Assembly: GCA_947600345.1 (NCBI GenBank)
Contig: CANQGC010000021.1
Coordinates: forward strand, 1 to 18,875
Direction of reading: 5' to 3'
From: an uncultured Clostridia bacterium
GTDB lineage: Bacteria > Bacillota > Clostridia > Christensenellales > Aristaeellaceae
Length of the DNA stretch: 18,875 bases
Part shown: positions 14,066-18,875 of the stretch, in pieces
How the letters are laid out: each line of letters opens with the position of its first letter
How positions within the stretch are numbered: position 1 is the first letter of the stretch
Notes under the pieces: model-generated
Told to the model about the DNA's origin: nothing
Database searches by the model: none
What the model saw: the letters and a program-made list of their open reading frames with translations, nothing else
Position numbers and translations under genes: made by a program

Positions 14066-14080
14066 GCCGGCCCCGCCGGC
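14066..14080 (-). other. Short GC hairpin at the end of acsE
   Basis: GCCGGC (14066-14071) pairs with the identical self-complementary GCCGGC (14075-14080) around a 3-nt loop and overlaps the last base of the acsE stop codon. No T tract follows on the minus strand. No clear intrinsic terminator for the Wood-Ljungdahl operon was found other than this and the adjoining hairpin block. Confidence 0.4.
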
Positions 14081-14865
14081 TAGATCTCGAGGTAGGAGTC
14101 GGCGTAGAGGGTGTTGTTGCGAATGATGTCGGCGGACTTGATGGTCTCCATCAGGCGCAGGTCGCAGGGATTGACGATCGCGCTGGTCATGCCGCACATC
14201 ATCGCCATGGCCACCATCGTGGCGTCCATGATCGGACGGATGTGCTTCGGCATGCCGTTGGAGTTGTTGGACAGGCCGCCGGTGGAATTCAGGCCGTTGT
14301 CACTGAACATCTTGATGGCCTCCAGAACCTCCATCTGCTTGTCCTGCATGCCCTTGATGACCAGGAACAGCGGATCGAACCACAGATCCTCGGCCTCCAT
14401 GCCGTGCTCCAGGCCGCGCTCGAGCATCGTGGACATGTGCATCATGCGCTCGTCGTTGTCGGCGGCGATGCCGTCGGCGGAGCACAGCGCGATGACGATG
14501 GCGTCGTTGGCGGCGGCCAGGTCGATGTTCTCAATGCGGCTGCCCGCGTCGGCGGAATTGACGATCGGCTTGCCCTTGGAGCGGTTGTACACCTGAATGC
14601 CGGCCTCGATGGCCTTGCGGTTCGCGGTGTCCAGCGCCAGCGGCACGTTGTCGAAGTTCTCCTGCAGGAGCTTCACGGCCCACTGCATCAGCTCTTCGCC
14701 GCCGTTCTCGGCGGGGCCAATGTTCACATCCAGGTAGGTCGCGCCAGCCTTGAGCTGCTCCTCGGCGCGCTGCAGGATCGGGGCGGGGTCGCGCTCGGCC
14801 ATGGCCTTGCGGATCGAGGGGGCGATGCAGTGGATGCGCTCACCGATGGTGATAAACTTTGCCAT
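14080..14865 (-). CDS. acsE: 5-methyltetrahydrofolate:corrinoid iron-sulfur protein methyltransferase
   Basis: A 261-aa cytoplasmic pterin-binding TIM-barrel enzyme, the same size as characterised acetogen AcsE. It moves the methyl group from methyl-THF to the cobalt of the AcsC/AcsD protein in the Wood-Ljungdahl pathway. Visible hallmarks are GERI (8-11), the YLDVNIGPAENG segment, NSADAGSRIE, FDPL with D164, and GLSNNSNG with N200 at the position of the Asn that assists catalysis in the Moorella enzyme. The C-terminal NNTLYADSYLEI also fits. A vitamin B12-dependent methionine synthase fragment is unlikely, given full length and gene context. AAGGAG precedes the ATG. It is the last gene of the operon in this window and is followed by the hairpin-rich block. 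Confidence 0.93.
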   Translation of the reverse strand: MAKFITIGERIHCIAPSIRKAMAERDPAPILQRAEEQLKAGATYLDVNIGPAENGGEELMQWAVKLLQENFDNVPLALDTANRKAIEAGIQVYNRSKGKPIVNSADAGSRIENIDLAAANDAIVIALCSADGIAADNDERMMHMSTMLERGLEHGMEAEDLWFDPLFLVIKGMQDKQMEVLEAIKMFSDNGLNSTGGLSNNSNGMPKHIRPIMDATMVAMAMMCGMTSAIVNPCDLRLMETIKSADIIRNNTLYADSYLEI

Positions 14866-14900
14866 AGTTCCTCACTCCTTATCGTTTGTCATACTGGATG

Positions 14901-14924
14901 AAGCCGGGCGGGATCGCCCGGCTT
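14901..14924 (+). other. acsC-acsE intercistronic hairpin, terminator-like on the plus strand
   Basis: AAGCCGGGCG (14901-14910) pairs perfectly with 14915-14924 around the 4-nt loop GGAT. On the plus strand it is followed by TTCGTT after a TT within the stem, giving a classic terminator shape facing antisense. On the minus strand, the direction of the genes, no T tract follows, so it is probably an RNA-processing or stabilising hairpin there. Confidence 0.55.
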
Positions 14925-14934
14925 TTCGTTGGGG

Positions 14935-16278
14935 TTAGACGTAGTCCTTGATGAACTTCACCAGCTGGACGGCCTCCATCGGGCCGACGACCACGTTCCA
15001 GCCGGGCAGCTTGGCCTCGATCTCGCCCTTCATGACCGCCACCTTGCCGGGGATGATCAGCGTGCGGGACTTGACCTTGTTCTCGATGTCGTACTCGTCG
15101 AAGAACTTCTTGATGGTGCCCGCGGAGAACTTGCCCGCCGCCCAGGCCGTCAACACGGACATGCCGCTGGCGTCGGTGATGAGCAGGTTGACCGGAGCCT
15201 TCGAGCGCTCGTACTCGCCGGAGACCAGGAAGTAGGTCAGCGCGAAGTCGACGGTCAGCGAGCAGACGGAGTTCTCGTCCGCGCCGTTGAGGGCGTAGAT
15301 GCCCGGCTCGACCTTCATCGGCTTCTGCGGGTCGGTGTAGATGTTCTGGCGCAGGCCGTAGAGGGCCAGGGCCTCGGCGTAGGTCGGCGCGCCCATCACG
15401 ATGATGGAGCCGTAGCGCAGCGTGAACATCGCGGCCAGCGCGGTCTGCATGTGCAGATCGCCGGGGGCGACCTTCTCCAGGTTGACGATGGACGGATAGC
15501 CCATGGAGCGATCCTGATCCTTCAGGTTGGTGCGGCGCACCAGCACGGCGTTCTTCAGGGTCTCCTTGGCGTCCGCGCCGGTCACGTCGATGACCAGGTT
15601 CTTGTTGCCCGCGGCCTCGAGCGCCTTGACGGTGTCGTAGATCTCCTCGATGCTCGCGCCACCCACGCCCAGGGTCACGCCCGCGGCGGTGGCGATGGCG
15701 CTCATCTCGGCGGCGTTGTCCTTGTTGGCGCCGTTGAGGATGGGCTTGCCGGCCTTGCAGACCTCGAGCGCCGCCTTGGCGGCCTCCGCGTCAGAGCAGT
15801 TCAGGATGATGGCGCGGTCGGCCTCGGCGGCCTTCTTCACGACGGCGACGTACTTGTCCGCGCCGTTGCCCGCGTAGTTGACGAACAGGAACTCCACGTA
15901 CTCGCGCTCGCCGATGCGCTCGTAGTCGATCTTCTTCATGGAGGCGATGGCGGCGTCGATGTCGGCCTCGTCCATGCAGGAGCAGATCGTGGCGGCGTAG
16001 AGGTTGCGGTTGACCAGCGTCTTCTCATGGCGGAAGAGCACGGTCTCGCCGCCCAGCTTGTGGGCGTTGGAGCCGGTGCCGACCTCGATGGTCTTCATCA
16101 GCGGAGCGGTGGATTCGGACAGCGTGGCCTTGGCCTCCTCGGACCAGTAGGGGCACTTGTCCATCGGCACAGCGCCCTGAGCGACCTTCATGCAGAAGGC
16201 CATGCAGGTGGGGCTGCCGCATTCCTTACAGTTCTTTTTCGGAGACAGTTTGAAAATCTGAATGCCAGTGAGTGCCAT
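14935..16278 (-). CDS. acsC: Corrinoid iron-sulfur protein large subunit (acetyl-CoA synthase gamma subunit)
   Basis: A 447-aa protein of the expected length for AcsC/CdhE. It carries the [4Fe-4S] cluster that reductively activates cobalt, and with AcsD it holds the corrinoid that carries the methyl group from AcsE to acetyl-CoA synthase. The N-terminal cluster motif is intact: C17, C20, C25 and C42, the same positions as in the Moorella protein, with KKNCKECGSPTC visible. The rest is the TIM-barrel domain and the C-terminal corrinoid-binding domain, which includes VNLLITDASGMSVLTAWAAG and ends near VVVGPMEAVQLVKF. It starts 22 nt after acsD with a GGGAGA site. It is separated from acsE by 69 nt containing a hairpin. 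Confidence 0.95.
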   Translation of the reverse strand: MALTGIQIFKLSPKKNCKECGSPTCMAFCMKVAQGAVPMDKCPYWSEEAKATLSESTAPLMKTIEVGTGSNAHKLGGETVLFRHEKTLVNRNLYAATICSCMDEADIDAAIASMKKIDYERIGEREYVEFLFVNYAGNGADKYVAVVKKAAEADRAIILNCSDAEAAKAALEVCKAGKPILNGANKDNAAEMSAIATAAGVTLGVGGASIEEIYDTVKALEAAGNKNLVIDVTGADAKETLKNAVLVRRTNLKDQDRSMGYPSIVNLEKVAPGDLHMQTALAAMFTLRYGSIIVMGAPTYAEALALYGLRQNIYTDPQKPMKVEPGIYALNGADENSVCSLTVDFALTYFLVSGEYERSKAPVNLLITDASGMSVLTAWAAGKFSAGTIKKFFDEYDIENKVKSRTLIIPGKVAVMKGEIEAKLPGWNVVVGPMEAVQLVKFIKDYV

Positions 16279-16300
16279 TGTGTTTCTCTCCCTTCCCAGC

Positions 16301-17245
16301 TTACATCAGGCTGTCGATGAACTTCGCGATCGTCTCGATCGCCGCAGGATGCTTCATGATCACGAGATCGCTTCCGCCGGTCAGGCAGGCCGCCGCCGTG
16401 GCGATCTCCATTTCGATGCCGCGCTCCTCGAGGCTGCCCCACTCCGGGACCTCCTCCTCGGAGACCATGGCCTCCTTGACGTTCCAGGTCTCGGTGGAGA
16501 CCGGCGTCACGATGGGCATCTGAAGCTGCTGGTCGTTCTGGGCGAGCGCCGCCGCCTTGACGCGATCCAGCGTGGAAGAGAGGTACTCATAGCCGTAGCC
16601 GACGCAGGAGGAACCGAGGTTCATCACGATGCTCTGCGCGGGCACGCCCAGCTGGCAAAGGAGCACGTTGAGCTGCTTGGCCAGGTTGATGTCCACCGCG
16701 GACTCCGCGCCGACCTTCTGGTTGTAGGCCATGCCGGCGGAAGCGCCGACGGACTTGTAGTCCTCCTCGCGCGCGGACAGGACCACGATGTTCTTGCCCT
16801 GCAGCGCCTCGGAGCACTTGTTGAAGATCTCGGCGTCCTTTTCGATGTTCTTGCAGCCCATGATGATGATGGGCAGGGCGGTCGCCTCCGCGACCTCCTT
16901 CGCAAGCGCCACGCACTCTTCGACGGACTTGTTCTCGCCGTTCGGGTCCGCGCCCTCGAAGTGGAGGCAGATCGCGGAAATGCCGTGCAGCTCCTCGGCC
17001 TTCTTCACCATGTCGACGACGGAGGCGCAGCCCTCGAAGGCGGCCTTCATACCGGGCATCTGGAGGGAGGCCATGCCGTCGTCGCTGATCTCCAGCGCGA
17101 TCTTCGGGCTGTTGGCCATGGGAGCGTCGAAGGTGTAGAACGGAAGCGTATTCTCGCCGCCGATCACAGTGCTCTTCTCACCCGCGCCGAGCGTGACGGC
17201 GTTGATGGAAGCGTTGAACGCCTGCTTCTTCGGATTGAAAGCCAT
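16301..17245 (-). CDS. acsD: Corrinoid iron-sulfur protein small subunit (acetyl-CoA synthase delta subunit)
   Basis: A 314-aa TIM-barrel protein, partner of AcsC in the corrinoid iron-sulfur methyl carrier of the Wood-Ljungdahl pathway. Family segments include the N-terminal VTLGAGEKSTVIGGENTLPF, the central ICLHFEGADPNGENKS, VMNLGSSCVGYGYEYLSST, and PIVTPVSTETWNVKEA. The length is close to the roughly 320 residues of known AcsD/CdhD proteins. GGGGGA precedes the ATG with about 8 nt spacing. It lies 37 nt after cooC and 22 nt before acsC, in the same order as in many acetogenic Clostridia, which supports co-transcription and stoichiometric production with AcsC. Confidence 0.95.
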   Translation of the reverse strand: MAFNPKKQAFNASINAVTLGAGEKSTVIGGENTLPFYTFDAPMANSPKIALEISDDGMASLQMPGMKAAFEGCASVVDMVKKAEELHGISAICLHFEGADPNGENKSVEECVALAKEVAEATALPIIIMGCKNIEKDAEIFNKCSEALQGKNIVVLSAREEDYKSVGASAGMAYNQKVGAESAVDINLAKQLNVLLCQLGVPAQSIVMNLGSSCVGYGYEYLSSTLDRVKAAALAQNDQQLQMPIVTPVSTETWNVKEAMVSEEEVPEWGSLEERGIEMEIATAAACLTGGSDLVIMKHPAAIETIAKFIDSLM

Positions 17246-17282
17246 AATCGTATCCCCCTAGTTCTAAAGTCTCACTCAAGTC

Positions 17283-18053
17283 TTACAGTCCCAATTTTGC
17301 CATGATCTCGCGCAGCGCGGTCTTGACCGGGTTGGTCTCGGGGACCTTGGCGCTGGGCTTCCCCTCGCAGTCGTACTCGTATACGGTCTCGTCCTGCGGA
17401 AGAACGCCGACCAGATCCAGGCCGTGGCGCTCGATCTCTTCGAGAACCGCCGCGTTCAGCTCGCCGCCGGGCGCGCGGTTGACGATCAGCTTCATCTGGC
17501 CGGGCTTCAGCTCCAGGTCGCGCACCATTTCCGCGATGCGCGCCGCCGCCTGAATGCCCCGCCGGGAGCAGTCGCTGATGAGCAGCATCGTATCGACGTG
17601 GGGCAGAATCCCGCGGCTCACGTGCTCGAGCCCCGCCTCGTTGTCGATCACCATGTAGCGGTAGTTGCCGTAATACTTGGCCATCTGGGTCTGCAGCAGG
17701 CCGTTCACGTAGCAGTAGCAGCCCTTGCCCTGGGTGCGGCCCATGACGAGCATGTCGAAGTCGTCCTCCTCGACCAGGGCCGATTCGAACTTCATCTCCG
17801 CGTAGTCCGCCTTGGACATGCCCAGCGGGATCGGGTTTTCGCTGGCCATCTCCGCCCGGGCGATCTCCTCGCGGATGTCGCCCAGCGTGGCCTCGACCTC
17901 CACGCCCAGCACCTCGTTCAGGTTCGAATTCGCGTCGGCGTCCACCACCAGGATGGGGCCGTCGCCCTTCTTGCACAGGTATTCGATCATCATGCCGCAG
18001 GTGGTCGTCTTGCCGACGCCGCCCTTTCCGGCGACCGCTATGGTGTGTGTCAT
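17283..18053 (-). CDS. cooC: CooC/AcsF-type nickel-insertion ATPase for CODH/ACS maturation
   Basis: A 256-aa cytoplasmic MinD/SIMIBI-type ATPase. It has the deviant Walker A GKGGVGKTT (9-17), the VVDADANSN segment, and a CxC metal-binding motif GKGCYCYVNG with C112 and C114. These are the same residue numbers as the nickel-binding pair of Carboxydothermus CooC1. Members of this family bind nickel at a dimer interface and are needed to assemble the Ni-Fe-S centres of carbon monoxide dehydrogenase or acetyl-CoA synthase. Its presence between metF and acsD implies that the organism makes at least one such enzyme, although none is encoded in this window. AGGAG precedes the ATG, and a hairpin lies a few bases further upstream. 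Confidence 0.93.
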   Translation of the reverse strand: MTHTIAVAGKGGVGKTTTCGMMIEYLCKKGDGPILVVDADANSNLNEVLGVEVEATLGDIREEIARAEMASENPIPLGMSKADYAEMKFESALVEEDDFDMLVMGRTQGKGCYCYVNGLLQTQMAKYYGNYRYMVIDNEAGLEHVSRGILPHVDTMLLISDCSRRGIQAAARIAEMVRDLELKPGQMKLIVNRAPGGELNAAVLEEIERHGLDLVGVLPQDETVYEYDCEGKPSAKVPETNPVKTALREIMAKLGL

Positions 18054-18068
18054 CGCTCGCTCCTATCG

Positions 18069-18097
18069 CTTCCCCGACGATTGCCTCGCCGGGGAAG
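18069..18097 (-). other. Hairpin between metF and cooC near the cooC ribosome-binding site
   Basis: CTTCCCCG (18069-18076) is the exact reverse complement of 18090-18097. On the minus strand it ends a few bases before the AGGAG of cooC. No T tract follows, so it is more likely to affect mRNA processing or cooC translation than to terminate transcription. Confidence 0.4.
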
Positions 18098-18126
18098 TCT
18101 GCTCACTTCAAAACTCCGCTTCAAAC

Positions 18127-18875
18127 TCAGATGATGTCTTTGATGCCGGATTCCTTGACCAGACGGGTCACGTCCTCCCACTTGTTCAGCGCGTAGAGGT
18201 GGATGCCGTCGATGCCGCAGGCGCGGTACTCGTCGATCAGCTTGATCGTGTACTCCATGCCGGCCTCCTTGAAGGCGGCCTTCTTGGCCTTCACGGAATC
18301 CTCGGCCTCGCCGGGCGCAAAGGGATTCGGGAAGATCCAGTTCTTGGAGATGATCTCGCAGAGCTTGCGGTCCATCACGCAGCCGTTGCGGGAGAGCGCC
18401 ATGTTGACGGTGGCGGCGATGTCCAGCACGGGCATGATGCCCACGTCCACGGGCATCCAGACGCCGGCGGCGCGAATCTTCTCCAGCCAGCGGCGGAAGG
18501 CGTCCATGTCCCAGCAGAGCTGGGTCATGATGTAGTCGGCGCCCTCATCCTGCTTCTGCTTCAGGAAGGAGATGTCGGCGTCGAGGCTGCGGCAGGCGAT
18601 GTGGCCCTCGGGGGAGCCGGCCACCGCGATGCTGAACTTGTCGCCGAAGTTCTTGCGCACGAAGGCCACGAGCTCGGTGGCGTAGTGCAGGTCTCCACCG
18701 GTGCCGGTCCAGCCGAAGGGCAGGTCGCCGCGCAGCGCCAGCATGTGGTCGATGCCGTGGGCCAGGTAGTTCTCCAGCTGCTCCTTGATGCCCTCCTTCG
18801 TGTTGCCGATGCAGGTGAAGTGGGTCACCGGGATGGCCTTGCCGTCCTTCTTGATCTTCTCCAGAACCTCCAGGT
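18127..18875 (-). CDS. metF: Methylenetetrahydrofolate reductase (partial, 5' end outside window)
   Basis: The last 248 residues of a flavin-dependent MTHFR-family protein; an estimated 40-50 N-terminal residues lie beyond the right edge. It reduces methylene-THF to methyl-THF, the last step of the methyl branch that feeds AcsE. Recognisable segments are HFTCIGNTKEGI, the LALRGDLP motif, the flavin-binding region around HIACRSLDADISFLKQK, and DYIMTQLCWDMDAF. The frame remains open from the window edge through codons for LEVLEKIKKDGKAIPVTHF, which fits the family, so an internal GTG is not the start. It precedes cooC by 73 nt. In acetogens MetF often works with a MetV partner, which is not visible here. 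Confidence 0.92.
   Translation of the reverse strand, partial: LEVLEKIKKDGKAIPVTHFTCIGNTKEGIKEQLENYLAHGIDHMLALRGDLPFGWTGTGGDLHYATELVAFVRKNFGDKFSIAVAGSPEGHIACRSLDADISFLKQKQDEGADYIMTQLCWDMDAFRRWLEKIRAAGVWMPVDVGIMPVLDIAATVNMALSRNGCVMDRKLCEIISKNWIFPNPFAPGEAEDSVKAKKAAFKEAGMEYTIKLIDEYRACGIDGIHLYALNKWEDVTRLVKESGIKDII

Noticed and set aside
14929..16320. 463-codon plus-strand reading frame opposite acsC
   Set aside because: Composition is typical of an antisense shadow of a GC-rich gene. AcsC on the minus strand has its four cluster cysteines at family positions.

Overview
This window looks like chromosomal DNA from a GC-rich anaerobic member of the Clostridia. The evidence is Gram-positive style Shine-Dalgarno sites, sigma-A type promoters, a 7TM/LytS-like kinase with a SARP-type response regulator, an oxygen-sensitive Fe-S fumarase, and a Wood-Ljungdahl gene cluster. 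The species cannot be named from the sequence. Nearly all genes are on the minus strand; only the DEAD-box helicase is on the plus strand. No tRNA, rRNA, transposase, phage gene or CRISPR array was seen.

Layout from left to right. Positions 1-3395 hold a minus-strand operon: a HAD-type phosphatase, a membrane sensor kinase and a response regulator. It has a near-consensus promoter at the right and hairpins after the last gene. Positions 3469-5414 hold the divergent plus-strand DEAD-box RNA helicase and its terminator. Positions 5469-6347 hold a DMT/EamA transporter. Positions 6414-7853 hold the two-gene class I fumarase operon (alpha then beta), with its own promoter and terminator. Positions 7868-13395 hold a sugar uptake operon: RpiB/LacAB-type isomerase, substrate-binding protein, double-domain ATPase and two permeases. 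A strong promoter precedes it and a terminator follows it.

Positions about 13396-14079 contain no credible gene but are dense in perfect inverted repeats. They include five tandem 3-nt-loop hairpins, three of them at an exact 20-nt period with compensatory stem changes, and two longer hairpins with the same 11-nt loop but unrelated stems. The latter pair is enclosed by 13-bp terminal inverted repeats. This is the most unusual part of the window.

Positions 14080-18875 hold the downstream part of a minus-strand Wood-Ljungdahl operon in transcription order metF (5' end outside the window), cooC, acsD, acsC, acsE. MetF makes methyl-THF, AcsE passes the methyl group to the AcsC/AcsD corrinoid iron-sulfur protein, and the CooC-like ATPase serves maturation of the nickel enzyme CODH/ACS. 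The catalytic CODH/ACS subunits are not in this window. The genes suggest an acetogenic or Wood-Ljungdahl-using anaerobe that also imports a sugar or sugar-like compound by ABC transport.
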